Below, piece by piece: positions 1 through 8,079 of a stretch of 64,000 nt of DNA. Positions within the stretch are counted from its first letter, which is position 1. Each line of letters starts with the position of its first letter. Both the position numbers and the translations under genes were made by a program. The notes under the pieces were generated by a model. It saw only the letters and a program-made list of their open reading frames with translations. It did not search any database and was not told the DNA's origin. The stretch is taken from NCBI GenBank assembly GCA_977017575.1, contig CDRNVI010000035.1, positions 1-64,000 of the forward strand. The letters run 5' to 3'. This DNA comes from Paramoeba atlantica (Eukaryota > Discosea).

Positions 1-972
1 TATCTTTCCACAGTCGGAAAAATTCGGATCTGTCTCTCCACGCCCTGCAAGAAAACAAGGTTCAGTGTCAAACATGTTCAAAGTTGAAGTGGAAGAAACA
101 TGCCCTGAGAGCGACCTAAAATTGGACCTTGATCCGCTTCCACAAATGGCTCAAATTGACCCATCTTTCGCTGTTCATGTCGTTGCAATCTTTCGCTCCA
201 TCGTACGCGAATATCCCAAGACACAATGGAGTCCGAGAAAACAGCGATTTGGCATAAGCTCTTAAATGCTCCGCGTGATTCTTTGGCGACGGTTCGTCAA
301 AAGATACAGAGAAGTCAAAGTAGCGTAAGAAGAGTCAAGCGAAAGGGATTGGTGCCGGATGAAGAATCTCTCAGTGAAGAGCAACCGTCTGGTAGTGGAA
401 ATAGATCGCCGCTCCATAAGAAATGCACTTCAAACTGCGAAGGCAGGGAATGTAGGAAAGGCCACACGTGTGCTAGACAATGTATATCGAGATTCTTCTT
501 TACAGCCAGGAGAGAAAGCGTCAAAGCTGAAAGAGCTCCACCCGACAGGTCCCATCACCTCAGTTTCTAGAAGGCGATTTTCCGCGAACAGCTATTGTTG
601 AGCCGTCTGAACTGCGCCTTGCAACGGAGAAACTGTCGAAGGGAGCTTCACCTGGACCGACGGGTTTTAGTGAGAGTATGATGCGACTTTTGATCGACGA
701 TGAAGAGGCGTGCCTAGCACTCTGTCACATGTTTCGAGATGTCATAAATGGAGATGTGACTGAGACCGTCCGAGATCGCTTACCCGGTGTCGAATTATAG
801 CTCTTGCTAAACCAAACAATGGCATCCGACCTGTGGCCATGGGGGATACAATTCTCAAAATTTGCGGATCAATCCTCTTGGAAAGACATGGAAGCACACT
901 GAACCCCTTTTTCAACCATTGCAGCGAGGCATACTGCAGCAGAATGCATGTGAATCCATAGTGCACGAGCTC
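1..972 (+). pseudogene. LINE-B 5' half, unit 1 copy (broken)
   Basis: Unit 1 copy of the 5' half of a non-LTR retrotransposon ORF; the intact version of the same segment is at 9651-11192. It encodes the region before the reverse transcriptase core (motifs such as GASPGPTGFSESM and GIRPVAMGDTILK are in the intact copy). Compared with the unit 2 copy it has several one-base losses, mostly in homopolymer runs (for example near 25-45, 65-75, 785 and 903), so the frame is broken repeatedly. The window begins inside the element. At 972 the LINE sequence stops at the same codon as in units 2 and 3, where a YR-element terminus follows. The 3' half is at 24293-26122. The breaks may be real decay or sequencing error. 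Confidence 0.85.
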
Positions 973-1365
973 TAATAGTCCACGTTTTGAAATTTAGCCG
1001 AGGGGCTGTTATGTATTTGCCTGCTGGCCCTTCGGGCACATAGTTTCTTCGAATATGATTGTATTCAGAATTTTACATGGGATGGGGTATTTACTATTAT
1101 CTTATATATCCTTGTTAGGTTGTTATTTTACTTCGCTTTAAGTTTTGCGGCAGGTTGGCCGAGGGTTCCGGTGGGAGGGAATCCCGTTAACAACGTGACA
1201 CATGATTATTGGTTTTATGCAGGCTTTCTTTGAACTATGTTTGTGCATGTGAATTCTATCTATATATCGTATTATGTGTTCTTTGATTTTGGGACGATTT
1301 GGAAGTGTGATTATATTAGTCATAGGTATTTACTTATATTTGTTTGTTACTTATTTCATTTTCCG
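973..1365 (+). mobile_element. YR-retroelement solo terminus, unit 1
   Basis: Short non-coding remnant of a tyrosine-recombinase retroelement. It opens with TAATAGTCCACG, carries the conserved GGCCCTTCGGG hairpin region near 1035 and the stretch ending CCTTGTTAGGTTGTTATT, then passes directly into the right-terminal sequence around GGTTGGCCGAGGGTTCCGG. No coding region lies between. Copies are at 11193 and 19089. It sits exactly at the break in LINE-B, so it is the left end of the sequence inserted there. Fossil; not capable of movement alone. Confidence 0.7.
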
Positions 1366-1707
1366 TGCGTTCAGTATCCTACACTTCGCTATATACGTTG
1401 ACAACGCCTGCGTAGCGAAAACTACGAAATTCAGTGAGCTTCGCAAATTGCTTCCCACTAACGACGCACAGGGGAACCCTACGCGGGGTACGGCTCAGGC
1501 CCGCTCACGCGGGCCCCTCGCCGTTTCGCGGCCGCGCGCACCCCCGCTCACGCGGGGCCCCCGCGCGGCCAAAATGGGTACTAAAATTTGTTATCAAGGT
1601 AGTTGGGCTTCGCAAATTGCTTCCCACGAATGGGTACTAAAATTTGTTATCAAGGTAGTTGGTCAAGATTATCAAGTAGTTATCAGTTGGGCCTTTCTTC
1701 CTCCTCC
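1366..1707 (+). repeat. GC-rich hairpin repeat, copy 1 (outer)
   Basis: Interspersed repeat of about 345 bp with a GC-rich centre. Visible parts in order: CATTTTCCGTGCG lead-in, a small hairpin (CGTAG-CGAAAA-CTACG), two perfect palindromes sharing the centre CGCTCACGCG (GGCCCGCTCACGCGGGCC and, in the other copies, CCCCCGCTCACGCGGGGG), then two direct copies of GGTACTAAAATTTGTTATC separated by CTTCGCAAATTGCTTCCCAC. It is non-coding; open frames across it are accidental. Other copies lie at 2172, 4231 (minus), 6021, 11580, 12402, 19476 and 46363 (minus). This copy has small changes in the GC-rich arms. Confidence 0.85.
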
Positions 1708-1712
1708 GTGGA

Positions 1713-1728
1713 TTTCTGTACCTTGTTG
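1713..1728 (+). other. Truncated spliced-leader relic
   Basis: TTTCTGTACCTTGTTG, the last 16 nt of the SL, starting just after the CAG of the full leader. It lies immediately left of the MITE-A insertion; the base run after it (GTTGTTTC, overlapping its end) is the 8-bp target duplication found again at 2792. Confidence 0.8.
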
Positions 1729-1743
1729 TTTCGGGTAGGGGGG

Positions 1744-1830
1744 ACCTTCGATGAAGCTTCATCGAAAGTGTACAACTTTCGATGAAGCACATTGAAAGTT
1801 GTACACTTTCGATGAATCTTCATCGAAGGT
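1744..1830. repeat. 87-bp near-perfect palindrome at the MITE-A left end
   Basis: Reads ACCTTCGATGAAG at one end and CTTCATCGAAGGT at the other, with the nested inner palindrome AAAGTGTACAACTTTC / GAAAGTTGTACACTTT around a 13-base centre. It could extrude a long cruciform. Copies are at about 11968-12054 and, on the minus strand, 47077-47157. Confidence 0.9.
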
Positions 1831-2171
1831 GTTTTTGACTTTTTTTTTATTTTCAAATCTTCACGCAAACGTTTTTCGCGGATCCATATAGACATTTTGA
1901 CTTTTTGGTGCATCATCGAAGTGTTTTGTGAGGGTTCGTAGAGGAATTTCACCGTTTCTTCAGTTTATCTTCATCGAAGCGTTTTTGACTGATCCATATA
2001 CATATTTGAGCGACAATCCTGCGGAAGGGGTAAACACAGGATTTTCGTTGAGTACTCAACGAAGTGCGGATTTTCGTTGATTACTCAACGAACGGAAATT
2101 CACGGTGGAAATCAAGGACTTTTGCATAAGTCAAGGACTTTTGTGGAACATCCAAGAATTTTTTTTTGATT

Positions 2172-2524
2172 TCATTTTCCGTGCGTTCAGTATCCTACAC
2201 TTCGCTATATACGTTGACAACGGCCTGCGTAGCGAAAACTACGAAATTCAGTGAGCTTCGCAAATTGCTTCCCACTAACGACGCACAGGGGAACCCTACG
2301 CGGGGTACGGCTCAGGCCCGCTCACGCGGGCCCTCGCCGTTTCGCGGCCGCGCGCACCCCCGCTCACGCGGGGGCCCCCGCGCGGCCAAAATGGGTACTA
2401 AAATTTGTTATCAAGGTAGTTGGGCTTCGCAAATTGCTTCCCACGAATGGGTACTAAAATTTGTTATCAAGGTAGTTGGTCAAGATTATCAAGTAGTTAT
2501 CAGTTGGGCCTTTCTTCCTCCTCC
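2172..2524 (+). repeat. GC-rich hairpin repeat, copy 2 (inside MITE-A)
   Basis: Complete copy lying within MITE-A and in the same direction as copy 1. The palindromic centres are intact. After the shared CCTCCTCC end it runs into CTCTAAGGTCCTGC, whereas copy 1 runs into GTGGA; this distinguishes inner from outer copies and allows the recombinant in unit 3 to be recognised. Confidence 0.85.
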
Positions 2525-2795
2525 CTCTAAGGTCCTGCAGATTTTTTACGGTCACAGGGTACGTTCGTTGAGAATCACGAACGTACCCCCAAGCCAAAAT
2601 GTGAAAGAAAACGGAAAGTCAGAATTCAGACAAAAAAACAAAAAATTATTGAAATTAAAATGAAATTATATGTTTCATGCAACGTGTTTTCAACAGCCAA
2701 TGGAAAAATTCGTTCAAAAACAAAAAGTTAAAAAAGTCAAAAAAAGTCAAAAACACCTTCGATGAAGATTCATCGAAGGTCCCCCCTAGCCGTTG

Positions 2796-3322
2796 TTTCT
2801 GTACCTTGTTGATTTCATTATATCTATTCTATTCAAAAACCGAATGTTCACGCGTCAATTCACCTGCAGAGAACGCGACTACGAAGACCAGAATGTTGAT
2901 TTCACCAGAGAAGCTAACAGGCATGAACTCGGATCATGGAACCAATTTGCCGCTAACGAAAAACTCACGAACAACAAGCCAAGTACATACAACGATTTGC
3001 TTTATACAACAGGCATACCCGCACACACATCGAAAGAGTGGAACGAGAAACTAACACGCGTCGTGGAAGAGATAGGTGTAGACACAACGCGGATCAAGGA
3101 CACGATAAGCATCGAGACGAAGAGGACAGGTATTCCAGTGTGACAGCCTCTAAAACGCAGGAACCTCCAGTCATAAAGAAGCTTTCAAACGGAATGCAGC
3201 TGCGACCCAGAGCTTCTCCCAATTCAAGTCAGACACAAGAAGCTATTCGAATCAAATCTAGCCCACACTCGGGGTCAAAACACGAGAGAAAACTTAAACC
3301 ACCACCATCAAAGCAGATAAAA
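2796..3322 (+). pseudogene. LINE-A 5' fragment, unit 1
   Basis: Starts with a 16-nt SL relic (2796-2811), a short 5' UTR and the ATG at about 2845 that opens LINE-A (compare the intact gene at 20159). It encodes the N-terminal motif GSWNQFAANEKL followed by STYNDLLYTTGIP. One base is lost near 3092 relative to units 2 and 3, which shifts the frame. At CAGATAAAA (3322) it breaks off and unrelated sequence (Merlin-2) follows; the unit 2 copy breaks at exactly the same base. LINE fragments normally keep the 3' end, so loss of the 3' part points to recombination rather than abortive insertion. Confidence 0.85.
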
Positions 3323-3361
3323 GTCTCAGCGCTTCCTTTTTACTCAGTTCTGCTTTTCATC

Positions 3362-3506
3362 ATGAACAATAACAACAACAATCAGCAGGATCCTGACGCT
3401 ATTCTCAGAGTTTCATTTCTCTTCTCGAGGCTGCCACGTACCGAGAACACCGGCGAGGACCTTTAGGAGATGGCCCGGCCAGTACTTCCTGACCCACGTT
3501 ACCTTA
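3362..3506 (+). pseudogene. Merlin-2 transposase N-terminal fragment, unit 1
   Basis: Begins at ATG 3362 (asparagine/glutamine-rich start), then an SLLEAATYREH-like stretch homologous to the N-terminus of Merlin-1 (LLESATYERPP). It is cut at about 3506 by a YR-element insertion, and small indels relative to the unit 2 copy (13594-13739) break the frame. Confidence 0.75.
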
Positions 3507-4230
3507 TAGTTCACGTTTTGAAATTAGCCGAGGGGCGGCTATATATTTGCCTGCTGGCCCTTCGGGGCACATATTTTCTCAAATTATGATGTAGTATTCT
3601 CTAATTGCATGGAGGGGGGTGTTTACTCGTTTGTTATATTCTTGTTAGGTTGTTATTTTGTTACGTTAAAGTTTTGTCTTTAACGATAAAGATACAGTTT
3701 CTGTACCTTGTTGGTTGTTATTTTGTTACGTTTAAAGTTTTGTATGAGATCCCAACGTTTACGGGCTCCGTCGGAGCCACGCCAGGAGCGCGATAGATCA
3801 CCGAAGCGGAATAGGGCGCCGACACCCATTCAGACCTCCTCCGTCCAAGACTATTCTAAGCGTCAGTCCCTTTCGTGCCCTCCCGTGCGCCCCCCTCTCC
3901 CCCCTCTCCCCACGCAGCCGGCTCCGCAGGTAGGTTATAGCGATTAGCGCCTTAATGTTTTTAACCGCGTCATTGTTGACACGGCCGTACACCACGCCTA
4001 GTTGCTCCACACTTCTAGGTCCCAAGTTGGTATATGGGCAGAGGTTGAAAGCGTAACCTGTGTAGCTCGTGTGAGCTTGTAAAGGGCGTGGTAATGGACT
4101 GGTCATCTATTGCTATCGTTATCCTTTGTGAGCTCTGCATATTTTGATATTTTCTATCTATTAATATTTGACTACGTGATTGGGCATTTTGCGGTTTATT
4201 GTGACGTGTGTGTGGGCAGGTTGGCCGAGG
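3507..4230 (+). mobile_element. YR-retroelement deletion derivative, unit 1
   Basis: Same element as 13740-14671. In order: left terminus with the CCCTTCGGGG hairpin, an 85-bp stretch ending TTTAAAGTTTTG (here with a one-base difference), a full SL at 3677-3713, the 5' UTR and the proline-rich start of a gag-like reading frame (ATG at about 3743), then right-terminal sequence from about 3930. The enzyme genes are absent. The right end is replaced at about 4230 by a GC-rich repeat. Fossil. Confidence 0.75.
3677..3713 (+). other. Spliced-leader sequence (37 nt) in YR element
   Basis: Full-length leader: TCTTTAACGATAAAGA (a perfect 6-bp hairpin with an ACGA loop) followed by TACAGTTTCTGTA (a 5-bp hairpin) and CCTTGTTG. 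The core CAGTTTCTGTAC matches what I know of kinetoplastid and diplonemid spliced leaders. It is placed between two copies of GTTGTTATTTTG; the upstream copy is preceded by the acceptor-like TTGTTAG. Confidence 0.85.
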
Positions 4231-4400
4231 TTCCCCCGCGTGAGCGGGGGTGCGCGCGGCCAGCGAAACGGCGAGGGCCCGCGTGAGCGGGCCTGAGCCG
4301 TACCCCGCGTAGGATTCCCCTGTGCGTCGTTAGTGGGAAGCAATTTGCGAAGCTCACTGAATTTCGTAGTTTTCGCTACGCAGGCGTTGTCAACGTATAT
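4231..4400 (-). repeat. GC-rich hairpin repeat, copy 3 (partial, inverted)
   Basis: Partial copy on the minus strand covering the CGCTCACGCG palindromes and the CGTAG-CGAAAA-CTACG hairpin, truncated beyond the second palindrome. With copy 4 (6021) it forms an outward-facing inverted pair around Merlin-1. Confidence 0.85.
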
Positions 4401-4805
4401 CTTCTTATAATTTATTCTTAAAAAAAGGGTCCGTTGATTTCTTATGCATTTTTTTTACGCCATATTTTCAGCGTTCCGATATCTTTGTCCCTTCAAGGGC
4501 TTTACTTCATACTAATCTCTCTTACAATAATAATAATAATAATAATACACCACTGTGTTATAAGTGGCTAAGAGTCCTCGATTATGTCACTAAATTAATA
4601 ACCTTTCAATGCTATTCACAAATGTCGCTTGCAACACTTATGACCACACGTTCTTTTATCTTTACACGGATGTTTACACGCAATATTCACAGGCGATATG
4701 TTTGTTGGATGCTGCCCGTTCAGACGAAATTGACGGAGCCATCGATGTTTTGTGCTGCTGTGCCAGAATGATACTCCATATATTCATATAGGGGCTCCGC
4801 GACGC
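4401..4805. other. Non-coding AT-rich stretch with AAT microsatellite
   Basis: No gene is supported. It contains an (AAT)n run at 4526-4548. It may include the 3' flank of Merlin-1; no clear terminal inverted repeat was found. Confidence 0.6.
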
Positions 4806-5923
4806 TTATAGACTCAGATGTTGCACTTTCCTTTGCAATTTGGTCCACATGTTCATTCTTGAATTACCACAATGTGCTCTGACTTTGACAACTAGAATTT
4901 CATGTTTCTTGTTTATTTCCTGTGCTAGACTGTTTATTTGAATCAACAAATCAAGTCTTACCCAATACTTAATGGTGTTGTGGACACTCTCAGCACCATT
5001 AGTATGATATCCCTTCTCGTTCACAAACTCCTTACTATGATTCACGGAGTAGTGACGACAAACTTGGTCTAAACCATTGTAAGCCCCCCAACAATCGCTG
5101 ACTACCACGGATCGCGCACTGGCAAGATGGGGAATGATGAAGCCATGGAGGGTAGGCGTATCACGACGCTTCACCAATTTCCAATGGGTCCGCCCCGTTT
5201 TACCAGTGCCACGAGACTCCGTGACAGTTGCGAACCACCATCCCCTTTTCCGCTGTCTACGGCCCTGATTATACTTCCGTTTGCCGATGAAGGTCTCATC
5301 GACCTGCACTCGACTGAATTCATAATCAGACATTGTTTCGTTACGGAGCGCTGCATCAGCAAGAGTGTGCAGGAGATCCTGAACCACCTTGCGATCAAGT
5401 CCGCGATTACGCGTTATTTGACCCGTGCACATGTTGTTCGCAATGTCTGCCCATACGAGCAAGACTTGCCTGGAGTAAGTTGCGTACGGGGAGAAATAAA
5501 TGGTGACCATTTACAAACTTTTAATCGGCAACGGTTCACCTTGCCGGGTTCTCGATGCCCACACATACTTAAATTTGGTTTCCCTGGAACGTCGGACATA
5601 AAGTGGAGCCCGTGCGAAGGACAAATGGGTGGGAAAAACAAATCATGATTCCGCATCCAGTCTTCTGCATCACGTCCTTGCGGGACATCGGTAATACCCC
5701 GCCAATGAGAAACACATGTAAAAGCGGGACAACCATGACAAAGAGGAGGAACAGGTCGTCTGCGCCAAGTAGAGAAATCGAGTTGTTCTTGTTCGGGAGG
5801 AGGTAAATCACGCAGTCCAGTAGGCGGCCGCTCGTAAGTAGCAGATTCCAGGAGAGCCATAAATCGGGCGAACATTCGCTCGCTTCGGTCTGCATCATGC
5901 TCCTGCCTGCTACGTTGATCCAT
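4806..5923 (-). CDS. Merlin-1 transposase (IS1595/ISXO2-like DDE), frameshifted
   Basis: DNA-transposon transposase. The likely start is the ATG at 5923 (MDQRSRQEHD). The N-terminal half has an LLESATY motif and a cysteine/histidine-rich stretch (CHGCPAF, then CRLKVCK). The C-terminal half has a DNA-binding-like segment (LWADIANNMCTGQI) and the DDE catalytic domain: VQVDETFIGKRKY (first Asp), VVVSDCWGAY (second Asp) and YHTNGAESVHNTIK (Glu). The two halves are in different frames, with the shift at about 5470 judged by alignment to Merlin-2, so this copy is probably inactive. The C-terminus differs from Merlin-2 after the catalytic Glu and lacks its acidic tail. It is flanked by inverted GC-rich repeats at 4231-4400 and 6021-6246. 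Confidence 0.85.
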
Positions 5924-6020
5924 AGGACAAAAACAAATCCGAAAAGTTATCAAAAAGCGGAAGGATTCTTAAAACTATTGCCTCATAAGTTTACAAAGAT
6001 AAAATCATAACAAATCATAC

Positions 6021-6246
6021 GCCTGCGTAGCGAAAACTACGAAATTCAGTGAGCTTCGCAAATTGCTTCCCACTAACGACGCACAGGGGAATCCTACGCG
6101 GGGTACGGCTCAGGCCCGCTCACGCGGGCCCTCGCCGTTTCGCGGCCGCGCGCACCCCCGCTCACGCGGGGGCCCCCGCGCGGCCAAAATGGGTACTAAA
6201 ATTTGTTATCAAGGTAGTTGGGCTTCGCATATTGCTTCCCACGAAT
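6021..6246 (+). repeat. GC-rich hairpin repeat, copy 4 (partial)
   Basis: Starts at GCCTGCGTAGCG without the CATTTTCCGTGCG lead-in and ends after the second GCTTCGCA-TATTGCTTCCCACGAAT segment. It is inverted relative to copy 3. Confidence 0.85.
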
Positions 6247-6270
6247 CTAGAGAGAAGCACACGTACAATA

Positions 6271-6308
6271 ATCTTTAACGATAAAGATACAGTTTCTGTA
6301 CCTTGTTG
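6271..6308 (+). other. Spliced-leader sequence (38 nt) at a LINE 5' end
   Basis: Longest SL version in the window, starting ATCTTTAACG. It is preceded by ACGTACAATA, not by an A-run. A LINE-type 5' UTR and ATG (6332) follow. Confidence 0.85.
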
Positions 6309-6396
6309 ATTATTTACTTTTTTTACCTTTCATGGGAGTGTTCACACGCTCCAAAGCAAAAGAATCAGGAGTAGCTCCTGAGATTTTGCCGCTTGT
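6309..6396 (+). pseudogene. LINE 5' stub (TRSKAK family)
   Basis: After the SL and a 23-nt leader, ATG 6332 opens a 23-residue frame beginning MGVFTRSKAKESG, which matches the starts of LINE-C (MVTTRSKAKQ) and LINE-D (MVLTRSKAKQ). It ends near 6400, where palindromic sequence takes over. It is a 3'-deleted LINE stub. Confidence 0.7.
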
Positions 6397-6466
6397 TCGT
6401 TGAGTACTCAACGAAAATCCGGATTTTCTCAACGAAATCAACGAACGTACCCCCAAGCCAAAATAT
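6397..6466. repeat. Palindrome cluster and inverted-repeat end
   Basis: Contains TTCGTTGAGTACTCAACGAA and a second arm pair ending CAACGAACGTACCCCCAAGCC. The complement of that end (GGCTTGGGGGTACGTTCGTT) aligns with the MITE-A terminus (GGCTAGGGGGGACCTTCGAT), so this is the end of a related TIR element. Confidence 0.7.
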
Positions 6467-6477
6467 TATTATGTCCC

Positions 6478-6625
6478 AGGGCTACGCTCACAGTTGGGCC
6501 TTGCTCGCAAAGGGGGGCTTTTGCCTCCAGAAGTGGGCTACGCTCACAGTTGGGCCTTGCTCGCAGACGGGGGCCTTGCTTGCACACTTGGGCTTCGCTG
6601 ACAGTTGGGCCTTGCCTCCAGACAT
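6478..6625 (+). repeat. Irregular short tandem repeat
   Basis: Imperfect units built around GGGCTACGCTCACAGTTGGG and CCTTGCTCGCA or CCTTGCCTCCA; about three to four copies. Non-coding; function unknown. Confidence 0.7.
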
Positions 6626-6689
6626 GTAAACGAGATGGTAATGTTCAAATTCCCCCAAAAAAATCGAGACGAAAAAATCGTGCAGCAGT

Positions 6690-6842
6690 GCCCGTTGGAT
6701 GAATGATTCATCGAACGCACTGCCCGTTCGATGAATATTCATCGAACGGGACGCCTGGTCATCGAACGGGACGCCGTTCAATGAATATTCATCGAACGCA
6801 CCGTGCGTTCGATGAATTTTCATCGAATGCCCCCCCTGTCCG
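6690..6842. repeat. Palindrome cluster ending in a TIR-like G/C run
   Basis: At least four arm pairs of the type GTTCGATGAATATTCATCGAAC, with matched changes in both arms (for example CCCGTTCGATGA with TCATCGAACGGG). It ends TCATCGAATGCCCCCCCTGTCC, the complement of another MITE-A-like terminus, and abuts the Merlin-2 C-terminal fragment at about 6843. Confidence 0.8.
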
Positions 6843-7666
6843 AAAGTTTGAGCCATACATTTCTTTGCGGAGCCATCTAACTCCCACCATCCTTTTACTT
6901 CTTTGGGCAGACATTGCGAATCAGCTTTGTACTGGCCAAATCTGCCACAGCCGAGGGGTGGGTAGAAAAACAGTCCAGGAAGTGTTACACTCCGCGGCCA
7001 ATGCTGCGCTTTCCCAAGAGCAGTCCGAGCAATACGAGTTTTCTCGCATCCAAGTGGACGAAACGTTCATTGGAAAGAGAAAGTATCAGCGGGAGGCGGC
7101 AGCGGAAAAGGGGATGGTGGTTTGCCACCGTCACGGAGATACGTGGACAAGAAATGGGAAGAACCCATTGGAAGTTAGTCAAGCGTCGAGACACGGAAAC
7201 GCTGCATAACTTCATCCTGCCGCACTTGACGAGTGCACGGGCTGTGGTTGTCAGTGACTGTTGGGGGGCGTATTCCACTCTGGGGGACTTTTGTCGCCAC
7301 CACGCTGTGAATCATAGCGTGGAGTTTGTGAACTCCCAAGGCTACCACACTAACACCGCTGAAGGGTCGCATCGCATCATTAAAGACTGGGTGAGGAAGC
7401 AGCATTACAACTTTGGGGCTTCTTCCTTGGAATTGATGCGAAATGTGGCCCTTCAGTGTGTGAAGTTGGGGGAAGTTCACAACGGGCGAGAGACTGCTTG
7501 GCAAACTCGACTTTCCAACCTCTTGGGGTGTTTTCTTGAGTACTACGGCTCGGACGTAGATGACTTCGACGACAGTGTGAGTTTGAGCAGCTGTCCATCA
7601 GACTATACCAGCGGCGATGATTTCGTTTCGAGTGAGTCTGAAGGTCATGCTATGCATGACGAGTGA
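6843..7666 (+). pseudogene. Merlin-2 transposase C-terminal part, unit 1 (frameshifted)
   Basis: Nearly identical to 14938-15763. A one-base loss at about 7089 (CAGCGGGAGG here, CAGCGTGGGAGG in unit 2) changes frame inside the catalytic domain, right after GKRKYQR. The first catalytic Asp (IQVDETFIGKRKY) lies before the shift; VVVSDCWGAY and YHTNTAEGSHRIIK lie after it. The N-terminal region present in unit 2 is replaced by the palindrome cluster. Confidence 0.85.
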
Positions 7667-8079
7667 AACAATATTTTTGTACATATCTATTCATGTAGTT
7701 TGCTGGGACTCAGGGCTAAACCTGACTGGCTAAAAAAAATGAAAAAAAATAAAAAAAAATGAAAAAAACTATAAAAAAAAGTGTTCTTTTGGGCTAGGGT
7801 GGTCAAGAATCGTCGCACCAAAGATAAAGATCCAGTTTCTGTACCCGTCCGAACGATATCATTCGTTGTGAAGCGCACACTGTATTACGAAATGTCAAAA
7901 ACGCTTCGATGAGTGATACCTAAAAAACCTCACAAATCGATGAGTACCAATAATAAGCGTAAATTCTCTATTAGAATCGGTCACATACGCTTCGGTGAGT
8001 AATAAAAAAAACTCGAAAATCTCTATTAGAGTCGCTCAAAAACGCTTCGATGAGTACTCATCGAAGGTCCCCCCTACCC
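7667..8079 (+). other. Merlin-2 3' flank with A-rich tract and diverged SL
   Basis: Non-coding. It holds an A-rich tract (7729-7778), a diverged SL-like sequence at 7821-7846 (AAGATAAAGATCCAGTTTCT then GTACC, after which it departs) and repeated CGCTTCGATGAG motifs. It ends with a palindrome (CTTCGATGAGTACTCATCGAAG, 8044-8065) and a TIR-type GGTCCCCCCTACCC directly before the satellite. Confidence 0.7.

Larger units (their letters stand above)
1733..2791 (+). mobile_element. MITE-A, non-autonomous TIR element, copy 1
   Basis: A 1.06 kb element with terminal inverted repeats: left GGGTAGGGGGGACCTTCGAT, right the complement GGTCCCCCCTAGCC preceded by TTCATCGAA. It is flanked by an exact 8-bp duplication GTTGTTTC (1725-1732 and 2792-2799). 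It has no coding capacity. Inside are an 87-bp palindrome at the left end, further short palindromes (near 2045, 2075, 2557 and 2755) and a whole GC-rich hairpin repeat (2172-2524). The 8-bp duplication and G-rich ends fit hAT- or Merlin-type mobilisation; the window does not show which transposase served it. A Merlin transposase is present nearby, but its ends could not be matched. Confidence 0.85.

Noticed and set aside
1274-1738. Repeated 150-170 codon frames over the GC-rich repeat (also near 11498, 12395, 19394, 46281)
   Set aside because: They run through palindromes and flanking unrelated sequence and change with each junction. The hairpin repeat itself is non-coding.
4526-4548. AAT microsatellite as a functional element
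   Set aside because: Ordinary short simple repeat; nothing suggests a role.
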